Origin: Candidatus Vesicomyidisocius sp. Agig_15_S12
GTDB taxonomy: Bacteria; Pseudomonadota; Gammaproteobacteria; PS1; Pseudothioglobaceae
Assembly (NCBI GenBank): GCA_021730225.1
Contig: CP072532.1
Location: forward strand, 827,230 to 891,229
DNA: 64,000 bases
Direction of reading: 5' to 3'
Shown here: positions 28,333 to 37,346 of the stretch, piece after piece
Layout: the number at the start of each line of letters is the position of its first letter
Position numbering within the stretch: the stretch's first letter is position 1
Program-made: the position numbers and the translations under genes
The notes under the pieces: generated by a model
Told to the model about the DNA's origin: nothing
What the model saw: the letters and a program-made list of their open reading frames with translations, nothing else
The model's database searches: none

Positions 28333-29168
28333 TTAAAAAATGTCTTTTCCCTGCAGCAGGATTAGGTACTAGATTTTTACCCGCCACAAAAGCAGTGCCC
28401 AAAGAAATGTTGCCTATTTTAACTAAACCGTTATTGCAATACGCTGTAGAAGAAGCACTTAGTGCTAATATAACCAATATGGCCATCGTAACTAACAAAG
28501 ATAAACGAGCTATCGAAGACCATTTTGATCAAGCTTTGGAATTAGAGTTGCAAATTAGAGGAACACAAAAAGAGGAACTACTAAAAGAAATCAATGCCAT
28601 TTGCAACTATGCTACGTTCACTTATGTCAGACAAAAACAAATGTTAGGATTAGGATATGCAATTCTCACTGGCAAACCACTCATTGGTAATGAACCTTTT
28701 GCTGTTCATCTAGCCGATGACTTATGCATATTAAAAGAAGAAGATGACAATAGTGTACTATATCAAATGATTAAAATATACAACAAATATCAATGTTCGA
28801 TAGTAGCTATCGAAGAAGTGCCTATAAACCAAATTCATAAGTATGGTGTGATTGTTGGTGACTTGATTGATAATACTAATGATACGTATCGAGTCACTAA
28901 TATGGTTGAAAAACCAACACCAAAAAATGCACCAACTAACATGGCTATTATAGGTCGTTATATCTTAACGCCAGATATTTTTAATATCCTTAAACAAACT
29001 AAACCAGACAAAAGTGGTGAAATTCAAATTACCGATGCACTACTTACCCAATCAAAACAAGGTCACGTTATTGCCTATAAATTTAAAGGAAAACGTTTTG
29101 ATTGTGGTAGCATTCAGGGCTACGTTAAAGCGACAAACTATTTTGCTAAACAACAAGGTATCATATAA
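28329..29168 (+). CDS. galU: UTP-glucose-1-phosphate uridylyltransferase
   Basis: A 279-residue nucleotidyltransferase with the signature AAGLGTRFLPATKAVPKEM at residues 9-27 and the VEKP motif later. Family knowledge: makes UDP-glucose for surface polysaccharides. The ATG overlaps the pgi TGA (ATGA). It is followed by glycosyltransferase genes, which fits a sugar-nucleotide to glycan flow. The last codons and stop lie inside a 16-bp tandem duplication. Confidence 0.95.
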   Translation: MIKKCLFPAAGLGTRFLPATKAVPKEMLPILTKPLLQYAVEEALSANITNMAIVTNKDKRAIEDHFDQALELELQIRGTQKEELLKEINAICNYATFTYVRQKQMLGLGYAILTGKPLIGNEPFAVHLADDLCILKEEDDNSVLYQMIKIYNKYQCSIVAIEEVPINQIHKYGVIVGDLIDNTNDTYRVTNMVEKPTPKNAPTNMAIIGRYILTPDIFNILKQTKPDKSGEIQITDALLTQSKQGHVIAYKFKGKRFDCGSIQGYVKATNYFAKQQGII

Positions 29169-29186
29169 AAAAGGTATCATGTAAAA
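29155..29186 (+). repeat. 16-bp tandem duplication over the galU stop codon
   Basis: AAGGTATCATATAAAA (29155-29170) is repeated head-to-tail as AAGGTATCATGTAAAA (29171-29186), one mismatch. The first copy encodes the final residues and TAA of galU. It probably arose by replication slippage. A second case of the same length and position type occurs at the ridA stop. Confidence 0.9.
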
Positions 29187-29561
29187 TTTGACATTTATTC
29201 AGAATATACAGTTCATAAACAAATATATTTACTTCCAATATAAAATATACCACGACTCTAAAAAGAGTTATTTTAATTCTAAATATGATTATGTAGTTCA
29301 GCTTCGAAACTTTCCACAAATTCCCCAAATATTACAACTTGATACACACTATTCCTATCCTAAAAAGAACAATGCTGAGTATTACCACTTGATGCTTTTT
29401 ATCTACAAAAAAAATAATATTTAAACAATAATACGTATTTAGTTACAATTATCATATTAATAATTAAATAATTTTTAGTAATATATCATATATAGTCTTT
29501 ATTGATATAAAATATTCTGCTATTAATTTAGCATTATGAAAAAAAAGTAATTAGACAAAAA
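29169..29561. other. AT-rich spacer after galU
   Basis: A 393-base stretch. After the duplicated galU tail there is a 78-codon open frame (29188-29424, TTG start, rich in Tyr/Lys/Asn, ending YHLMLFIYKKNNI) that matches no family I know and lacks a ribosome site; it may be a gene remnant or chance. The rest is AT-rich and holds the presumed promoter of the glycosyltransferase group, without a clear -35/-10 pair. Confidence 0.45.
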
Positions 29562-30290
29562 ATGAATAAAGTTAACATTATATGTATAAAGTGGGGTGAT
29601 AAGTTCCCTGTTAAATACGTTAATAGACTCTTTGGTATGGTTTCTCGTCATCTTTCTATACCATTTCGGTTTGTATGTTTCACTGAAAATAATACAGGTA
29701 TACGAAGCGAGGTAGAAATACAGGATTTACCAGAATTAGATTTACCGCTTGGATTACTAGAAAGAGGTTGGAGAAAATTGACTATTTTTAAAAACAACTT
29801 TGGCAACTTATCTGGTTCTACTTTATTTCTAGATTTAGACATAGTAGTGGTAGGAAATTTAGATGCATTTTTCACTTTTCCTGGTGATTTCCTAATTGCC
29901 CATGATAAGAAAAAACCAAAAAAAATAGAAGGTAATTCATCAATATTTAGATTTGAAATTGGAAAATACTCAAAAATTTTAAGTTATTTTGAAAAAAATT
30001 TCGAGCTAGTAAAAAGTGAAGTTCGCCATGAACAAGCATACTTATCACGAGAACTCCACAAACAAGATCAATTAAAATATTGGCCAGATGAGTGGGTACC
30101 AAGCTTTAAGTATCATTGTTGTCCTTCTTGGATAAAATCTTGGTTTCAAGCACCATTTATACCTAATAATGCTAAAGTTATTCTATTCCATGGCTTGCCT
30201 AATCCACCTGAAGCAATTATTGGATGCAGTAAAAAATGGTATCGACATATCCAGCCATCACCTTGGATTGAAAAATACTGGAGGGTTTAA
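29562..30290 (+). CDS. Predicted glycosyltransferase (GT-A fold, DxD)
   Basis: A 242-residue protein. It opens KVNIICIKWGDKFP, followed by the nucleotide-sugar motif LFLDLDIVVVGNLD around residues 88-101 (DLD at 91-93), then SSIFRF and the late HGLPNPPEA. No signal peptide or membrane segment is seen, so it should act on the cytoplasmic face. Family knowledge: the pattern fits small GT-A enzymes of surface glycan synthesis, near GT8-like families, but donor and acceptor cannot be told. The following genes are also glycosyltransferases. It lies 271 bases beyond the ORF remnant start region and probably starts its own transcript. Confidence 0.72.
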   Translation: MNKVNIICIKWGDKFPVKYVNRLFGMVSRHLSIPFRFVCFTENNTGIRSEVEIQDLPELDLPLGLLERGWRKLTIFKNNFGNLSGSTLFLDLDIVVVGNLDAFFTFPGDFLIAHDKKKPKKIEGNSSIFRFEIGKYSKILSYFEKNFELVKSEVRHEQAYLSRELHKQDQLKYWPDEWVPSFKYHCCPSWIKSWFQAPFIPNNAKVILFHGLPNPPEAIIGCSKKWYRHIQPSPWIEKYWRV

Positions 30291-30355
30291 TAAATGCTAA
30301 AGAGCTCCTATTCATATTATAGCATTAAATAAAAACCTCTAATATATTACCTTAT

Positions 30356-30673
30356 ATGGATAAACAGTTATCTAAATTAGAAACCACATTCATACAAATG
30401 GAGATAATAGATAATCATCAAATTCAACCTAAAAGATTACAGTTTTATCAACAACAATTAAAATACTCACGAATTCATTATCAAATATCGATACTAGAAA
30501 ATGTCGACTCAATCTATAAAAAATTCTCTACTCAAACCTTCCTAAATAGGAAACAAATATTTTTGCTTCATAATATACAAACTTGGAACCTGAACCAAAA
30601 CTATATATCTTACCAAAATTTTAAAGTAGGTGCCTCTCAACAATCTCAGTCAAAAAATAATAATGGGACGTAG
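30356..30673 (+). pseudogene. Probable fragment of a GT25-type glycosyltransferase
   Basis: An open frame of 105 codons whose residues 25-50 read KRLQFYQQQLKYSRIHYQIS, very like the start of GT25 lipooligosaccharide glycosyltransferases (R..F..QQL....I.Y...). The downstream part (…FLNRKQIFLLHNIQTWNLNQ) does not continue the domain, and no EDD motif is present. It overlaps the next gene by eleven bases. An intact GT25 gene lies 0.7 kb downstream. Inference: decayed paralogue, though a small expressed protein cannot be excluded. Confidence 0.45.
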
Positions 30674-31403
30674 AGATAAAAGCAAATTTGAGAAATGGTT
30701 TTCATTAACCCGTCATCAAAGACGACTTGGTGCAAAATATTTATCAAAACATATTAGTGTTAACTTCAAAAACCAAAAAAAACAATTTATTGTCGATGAT
30801 GGAATAATATATACGTATGGTAGTCCTAAGAATATTGAAGAACATTTTAATGCTTTAAAAAATGAATTCTCTGGACAAAGTGAACTTTGTCACACTCATG
30901 CAAAACTTATTATTCTAATTAGAAGGGAATTTGAAACAAAAAAACATTTTACTATTTTTGAAAATCTTTGGCATGAAGAAACAAAATTCTTGCTCAAACA
31001 TTTAAACACACGTTGGCTACTTTCTGCAATTAATACTTTTACAGATTGCTCTAATAATGATGCAATTATAGGTTTATCTGTAGCATGCTCATGTTTGTTA
31101 ATCACTATCGAAATACAAGAAAGTGAACGTTTCATTATTAATTCGCAAAATAATAAAGACGATAAAGAAAAAACTAATAGACTCAATAATGAAGAAAGAA
31201 TAATGCTTTTTGATGGTATTTCAACATTTAAATTTGGCACTTCTGACACAATTAGAAATATGCGATGGCGGATTGATAAAGCAGCAAAAATAAATGTTGC
31301 AGGCAAGATACTACTAGAGGTATTTAAACGATTGCAAAAGTTTGATACTATTTATAAACGTGCAAAAGATAGACACACTCGTGATAAAACTGGATGGTGG
31401 TAA
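30663..31403 (+). CDS. Unrecognised protein in the glycosyltransferase group
   Basis: A 246-residue protein beginning MGRRDKSKFEKWFSLTRHQR, strongly basic over the first 45 residues, with one moderately hydrophobic stretch near 140-150 (IIGLSVACSCLLITI) and a basic C-terminus (KRAKDRHTRDKTGWW). I do not recognise a family. The frame is open to a GTG at 30630, but the ATG at 30663 is preferred because the upstream part overlaps the GT25 fragment. The stop is directly followed by the ATG of the next glycosyltransferase, so the two are surely cotranscribed, pointing to a role in the same glycan pathway. Function not assigned. Confidence 0.6.
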   Translation: MGRRDKSKFEKWFSLTRHQRRLGAKYLSKHISVNFKNQKKQFIVDDGIIYTYGSPKNIEEHFNALKNEFSGQSELCHTHAKLIILIRREFETKKHFTIFENLWHEETKFLLKHLNTRWLLSAINTFTDCSNNDAIIGLSVACSCLLITIEIQESERFIINSQNNKDDKEKTNRLNNEERIMLFDGISTFKFGTSDTIRNMRWRIDKAAKINVAGKILLEVFKRLQKFDTIYKRAKDRHTRDKTGWW

Positions 31404-32198
<795 letters not shown>

Positions 32199-32210
32199 GA
32201 CTTACTTTTA

Positions 32211-33248
32211 ATGAAAAAAAATAATGTAGCTATTGTAATCCCAACTTTACAAGGAAATGGAGCGGAAAGGATGGTATTGACTTTAGCAGAAGGCTTTATT
32301 CAGCAGGGATATACTGTCAATATCGTATTAACACTCAAAAAGTCAATTGAACTTAAATCAAGTAGACAATTAAAAATACATTATTTTAAAAAATATTATC
32401 GCTGGATACCAAAAATTATCAGAGGTATATTTTTAGCACCAATCTTAGATAAGTTTATCGTTAATAGGTGTGGCAATCCAAATCTTGTTCTATCTAATTT
32501 ACTTCCATCTGACAGAATGCTATGTTATAGTAAGCTTAATACTTATTTAATTATCCACAATACGATAAGCAAGCAAAATAATAATTTTGCTGAAATAAGA
32601 AGTATATATACTAAAAAACCAGTTATTTGCGTTTCCCAAGGCGTCAAAAATGACTTTGACCGATTCTTTAATAGTCGATTTCCATCATATTGCATATATA
32701 ATCCTATTGATGTTGATTTTATCAATCAGGAATCTATTGAATTTACACCAAAATATCATGATTATTTAGTTCATGTAGGTAAATTTAAAAAGCAAAAAAG
32801 ACATGATATTTTAATTAAAGCTTACCACCAAAGTGGTATAGAAAATCCACTTATCCTGATAGGAAAAGGTCATTTAAAAGAAAAATACAAGAAATTAGTT
32901 AATAACTTAGATTTAAACAAAAAAGTAATTTTTGCTGGATTTCAACCTAACCCTTATCCATTTATCAAATATGCTAGGTTAATGGTGTTATCATCAGATT
33001 TTGAGGGATTTGGTATGGTTATAACAGAAGCATTAGCATTAAAAACACCGGTAATAAGTACTGATTGTCCGTCAGGACCATCAGAAATATTGCCTAAAAA
33101 TAATCTTGTACCAGTCAACGATATTGAAAAATTAGCTCAATTAATGCAACAAGCCAATAATAACCCATTAATATTTTCACACCCATTAAACAAAAAATTC
33201 CACCTTGATTTTACTACTAAGAAATATATTGATATAATTAATGGTTGA
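32211..33248 (+). CDS. GT4-family glycosyltransferase
   Basis: A 345-residue GT-B enzyme. It opens VAIVIPTLQGNGAERMVLTLAEGF, the usual N-terminal donor-independent domain, and has the C-terminal donor-binding pattern VGKFKKQKRHDILIKAY, LILIGKGHLKEKY and SSDFEGFGMVITEALALKTP (EX7E motif). Family knowledge: GT4 retaining transferases build capsule, O-antigen or core glycans from nucleotide sugars. It follows the GT25 gene by twelve bases and ends the cluster. Donor and acceptor unknown. Confidence 0.85.
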   Translation: MKKNNVAIVIPTLQGNGAERMVLTLAEGFIQQGYTVNIVLTLKKSIELKSSRQLKIHYFKKYYRWIPKIIRGIFLAPILDKFIVNRCGNPNLVLSNLLPSDRMLCYSKLNTYLIIHNTISKQNNNFAEIRSIYTKKPVICVSQGVKNDFDRFFNSRFPSYCIYNPIDVDFINQESIEFTPKYHDYLVHVGKFKKQKRHDILIKAYHQSGIENPLILIGKGHLKEKYKKLVNNLDLNKKVIFAGFQPNPYPFIKYARLMVLSSDFEGFGMVITEALALKTPVISTDCPSGPSEILPKNNLVPVNDIEKLAQLMQQANNNPLIFSHPLNKKFHLDFTTKKYIDIING

Positions 33249-34257
33249 TAGACTTATTCACAATAACACAGAAAGTTTAAAGATACACCTCTAAAAGATG
33301 CAGAAACAAAAAAATAATATTATACTTGATACGACAGATCTCCAAAAACTTTTTATTATAATACTCTATGCACCGCCTAACAGCAAAATTTCCTATTATT
33401 AATGAACTTAATTCAATATAACATATGTTTCAAATAACATATCATTATCTATCAATATTTACCAGCCTTTGTAATCATACAAATAAGGTACCAAAACACG
33501 ACTAATAAAAACTCTATACTATCAAATGAACATTTATTCTAAAAAAAGATATTTGTGTATAAAAAAATAGCTCCTACTAGGAGTATATAACTATTATTTT
33601 ACAAACCTTGGTAAAGATATGGACAAAGAAATATCAAAAGTTTTTAATAAAACACTAAAATTAATATAACTAATTATTAAAAAAAGTACTTAAATTTATC
33701 AAATTATAATAAATCAATAAAAATGATACAAAAGTTGGCATTAATACCAAGATAAGAATTTTATATCTATTATTAGCCAGAAATTTAACACTCTCAAAAT
33801 AAACAATACACTTAATATAATAAGACCTAATAATGCACTAGAACCATTACATTAAATACTAATATAAAACTATATAGAACTCCATCAAGGTTAATACAAG
33901 GTTGTATCTATTCTTATAAATAACCTAATCTATTTTATTAGATCTTAATATAAAATTATGCTATAAAAACAGGGTAATTAAAACTCTTTACAAGAAACTA
34001 TGATAGGAAAAATAACAAAACTAAAATCAATCATACAGAATCGTTAAAATAATTTAAATTACTTCAATAAATTCTTTACCTGAAACACAAAATAAATACC
34101 CATTAATGGTCAATAATAATAAAATAAAATCCTTTACTATCTTAAAGATTAAATCTTCTAATTCTAAATAAAAGCAATATATTAACAATATTCGCACAAA
34201 TAATTGATAATCTAATAAGATAAATTTTATATTTATTTTGATAAAAATTTAATACTT
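33249..34257. other. Long AT-rich spacer, probably decayed genes
   Basis: Just over 1 kb with no gene I can support; all frames are broken within short distances. A small inverted repeat CTCCTA-C-TAGGAG lies near 33570, without a U-run. C exceeds G on the plus strand as in other spacers. Its position after a glycosyltransferase group suggests lost glycan genes, but no recognisable fragment was found. Confidence 0.45.
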
Positions 34258-35919
34258 ATGAATAAAAACAACACTTACACAAACTTTATCAGAAATCAAA
34301 TTGATATTGATTTGGAACAAAAATTGCATACTTCTATTCAAACACGCTTTCCACCTGAACCTAATGGTTATTTACATATTGGACATGCTAAATCAATTTT
34401 CCTGAATTTTGGTTTAGCAAAAGATTATAAAGGACGGTGTAACTTACGATTCGATGACACTAATCCAACCACAGAAGATATTAAATTTATAGATGCTATC
34501 AAAGAAGATATTAAATGGCTGGGATTTTCATGGGATGGTAATATTAAGTACAGTTCTCATTATTTTAAACAGTTTTATGAATATGCTACTGAACTTATTA
34601 ATAAAAATTTAGCTTATGTTTGCTTTTTAGATTCAGATGAGATTCGTACTTATAGAGGTACCTTAAAAAAAGTTGGAAAAGATAGTCCCTATAGAAATAC
34701 ATCAATTGCAAAAAACCTAGAATTACTTGCAAAAATGAAAGCAGGTAAGTTTTTAGAAGGTGAATGTGTATTACGAGGTAAAATTGATATGAAGAGCTCA
34801 TTTATGTGTATGCGTGATCCAACCCTATACCGTATTCGCTTTGACAAACATCACCAAACTAGCAATCAATGGCATATTTACCCTATGTATGATTTTGCAC
34901 ATTGCATTAGTGATGCAATTGAAGGAGTGACTCACTCTTTATGCACATTAGAATTCCAAGACAATCGTCGCTTATATGATTGGATACTAGAAAACTTAGA
35001 TGATTTTAATAAGCCCAACCGCCCACATCAATATGAATTTTCACGGCTACATTTAGAATATACGGTTATGTCAAAACGTAAATTACAACTTTTAGTAGAA
35101 AATAAACTAGTATCTGGCTGGGATGATCCACGCATGCCAACTATTTCAGGACTTCGTCGTCGTGGTTATACTAAAGTTGCAATTCGTGAGTTCACAAATA
35201 GAGTTGGTATTTCCAAAGTTGATAATATTACAGATATGAAAATTTTAGAAATTGCTATACGTGATAACCTTAATATTGTAGCACCTCGTACCATGGGTGT
35301 CATTGATCCAATACGTGTTATTATTGAGAATTATCCTGAAGGCAAACTTGAAACCATACAAGCCCCTATCCACCCTCAAAATAAGACAATGGGAAAACGT
35401 GATATATTCTTTTCTCGTGAGTTATACATTGATAGAGCAGACTTTAAAGAAACAGTTCCCAATAAAAAATTTAGACGACTAGCGATCAATAAAGAAGTAC
35501 GTCTTCGATCTGCTTATGTCATCAATGCTACTACTTTTGACGCTGATCTTAACGGTAACATCACCACTGTATACGCAACATACGATCCTGATACATTAGG
35601 GAAAAACCCTAAAGATGGTCATAAAATTAAAGGAGTAATTCACTTTGTTGAAGCCACCAAGGCGCTTAAAGCAGAATTTAGACTATATGATCGATTGTTC
35701 ATACTTAAAAACCTTGGAAAAAATAATAACTTCGAACAATTACTTAACACGCAATCACTAATTACCACTTATGGCATGGTAGAACCTAATATGGCTAATA
35801 GTAAACCTGAATTCGCTTATCAGTTTGAACGCGAAGGATATTTTTGTAGAGACAATCAATCAAGTAATAAACTAATTTTTAATAAAACAATCAGTCTACA
35901 TGATACTTGGAAAAGTTAA
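34258..35919 (+). CDS. glnS: Glutaminyl-tRNA synthetase
   Basis: A 553-residue class I synthetase, full length. Motifs: [18 protein letters not shown] (HIGH at about 40-43) and VMSKRKL for the KMSKS loop, with the GlnRS-specific two-part beta-barrel C-terminus. Family knowledge: charges tRNA-Gln directly, so this organism does not rely only on the GatCAB route for Gln-tRNA. No clear ribosome site precedes the ATG. It is a stand-alone gene flanked by long spacers on both sides. Confidence 0.98.
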   Translation: MNKNNTYTNFIRNQIDIDLEQKLHTSIQTRFPPEPNGYLHIGHAKSIFLNFGLAKDYKGRCNLRFDDTNPTTEDIKFIDAIKEDIKWLGFSWDGNIKYSSHYFKQFYEYATELINKNLAYVCFLDSDEIRTYRGTLKKVGKDSPYRNTSIAKNLELLAKMKAGKFLEGECVLRGKIDMKSSFMCMRDPTLYRIRFDKHHQTSNQWHIYPMYDFAHCISDAIEGVTHSLCTLEFQDNRRLYDWILENLDDFNKPNRPHQYEFSRLHLEYTVMSKRKLQLLVENKLVSGWDDPRMPTISGLRRRGYTKVAIREFTNRVGISKVDNITDMKILEIAIRDNLNIVAPRTMGVIDPIRVIIENYPEGKLETIQAPIHPQNKTMGKRDIFFSRELYIDRADFKETVPNKKFRRLAINKEVRLRSAYVINATTFDADLNGNITTVYATYDPDTLGKNPKDGHKIKGVIHFVEATKALKAEFRLYDRLFILKNLGKNNNFEQLLNTQSLITTYGMVEPNMANSKPEFAYQFEREGYFCRDNQSSNKLIFNKTISLHDTWKS

Positions 35920-36574
35920 TAATTTATACTAAAAACAAAACAATTTAATTAAAGGTTTACAATAATTAATGAAATTTCAAGGAAAGATAATGATAGATTA
36001 CTTATTAAATATACATTGAAATATAAAAAAAATACACTACAATAAATAATTTTGATATAAATATCTTGCTACCTTCTAAGAAGTTTTGCAATAAACAGAA
36101 AGAATTTTAGTGTTGAACTAATATAACTATAAATATCTAACTAAATTTTATACACACCACATAAACTTGCATAAATATACACTGATAATGTATAAAAATT
36201 TCATGAAAATAACAACTAATTTTAAAAAAATAAACTATCTTATTAAGACTATAAATAACTCTTTGTCAAAAAATATCTATAATATATGGTAATAAAACTA
36301 AATATTTATCAATATAATATCTTCTAATACTACTTATCCAAACTTTTAAAATAAATTGGTTCTTATCATTTAGTGCAGTTAAAAATCAATAAAATAAATC
36401 AAATCACATTCCAGCTACAGCCGCTTTACGGTATTTTATTTGAAGATTTGGTAATAGATTAAACAACATTCAAGATAATTATAGACTATAGAATCAAAAA
36501 CTTTTATAAACCTACAGAATAAGACATTTCCACCAATATTGATAATAACAAGAACAATAATAAGATTAATCAAA
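35920..36574. other. AT-rich spacer containing a YihY-like remnant
   Basis: A 655-base gap between convergent glnS and surE. The only protein-like signal is on the minus strand at about 36400-36570 (listed separately). The remainder (35920-36390) is AT-rich with stops in all frames and no evident hairpin terminator for glnS. Confidence 0.5.
36404..36469 (-). pseudogene. Remnant of a YihY/BrkB-family membrane protein gene
   Basis: The minus strand here reads 21 codons, LFNLLPNLQIKYRKAAVAGM after the first Met, ending in TGA. This matches the family hallmark in which a helix ends in a Leu-Pro-Asn turn followed by a basic stretch and Ala-Leu-x-Gly-Ala (LPN...v.wr.al.Ga). Just upstream on the same strand another frame reads a hydrophobic helix-like stretch (LLLFLLLSILVEM, about 36490-36540), as expected for the preceding membrane segment. 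No full frame survives. Inference from motif memory; a profile search would settle it. Confidence 0.4.
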
Positions 36575-37324
36575 TTAAGTTATAATTATTTGATTTAGCC
36601 ATGTTGATACAGTATTAATCTCATTATATTTAGTTAAATCAGTTTGTAAAGGTGTGATTGATACATAATGATTAGTGATGGCATGAAAGTCCGTCCCTAC
36701 ACCATTATCAGCCTCTTTACCATTCTCACCAATCCAATAAAGTGATGAATCATTTTTATCGATAACACTCTTCTCTGACATGTGACGCTTTCCTAAGCGC
36801 GTTGTTTGAAACCCTTTAATATCACTAAAAATCACATCTGGAACGTTAATATTTAGTACGGTATCATATGACAAATAAGCATGAGATATCTGATTAATTA
36901 ATTGTCTGATTACAATACCTGCTGTCTTAAAATGCTGACCTCTCCAACTTGCTAATGATATCGATACTGACGGTAAACCTAAAAATCGTCCCTCTATCGC
37001 CCCAGCAACAGTACCTGAATAAATTACATCATCGCCCAAATTAGCACCAAAATTAATACCTGTAACCACTAAATCAAATTCTTTATTTAGGAAGCCACAC
37101 AGAGCTAAATGTACACAATCACTTGGTGTTGCATCAATACAATAAACATTATTTGATATTTGAATAGGCCTCAAAGGCTTGTCAAGTGTAAGAGAACTAC
37201 TAGCAGCTGATTTATTTTCACTAGGTGCAACTATAATAACTTCGTGTTCTTGTGCCAAAGATTGGGAAAGTTCTATAATTCCTTGAGCTTGATAACCATC
37301 ATCATTACTAACTAAAATCTTCAT
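36575..37324 (-). CDS. surE: 5'-nucleotidase SurE
   Basis: A 249-residue protein with the SurE metal site SNDDGYQAQGI (residues 6-16), GTPSDCVHLAL-like region (DATPSDCVHLALCG) and GTNFGAN-like motif (TGINFGANLGDDVIYSGTVAGAIEG). Family knowledge: a metal-dependent phosphatase acting on nucleoside monophosphates and short polyphosphate. It follows clpA by 22 bases, an unusual neighbour; pcm, nlpD and rpoS, which often follow surE, are absent here and a YihY-like remnant lies downstream. Confidence 0.96.
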   Translation of the reverse strand: MKILVSNDDGYQAQGIIELSQSLAQEHEVIIVAPSENKSAASSSLTLDKPLRPIQISNNVYCIDATPSDCVHLALCGFLNKEFDLVVTGINFGANLGDDVIYSGTVAGAIEGRFLGLPSVSISLASWRGQHFKTAGIVIRQLINQISHAYLSYDTVLNINVPDVIFSDIKGFQTTRLGKRHMSEKSVIDKNDSSLYWIGENGKEADNGVGTDFHAITNHYVSITPLQTDLTKYNEINTVSTWLNQIIIT

Positions 37325-37346
37325 TTTTAATTAATAAATTATTATA

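Noticed and set aside
29188-29424. 78-codon open frame after galU
   Set aside because: TTG start inside a tandem duplication tail, aromatic- and Lys-rich, no family match. Possibly a remnant but not supportable as a gene.
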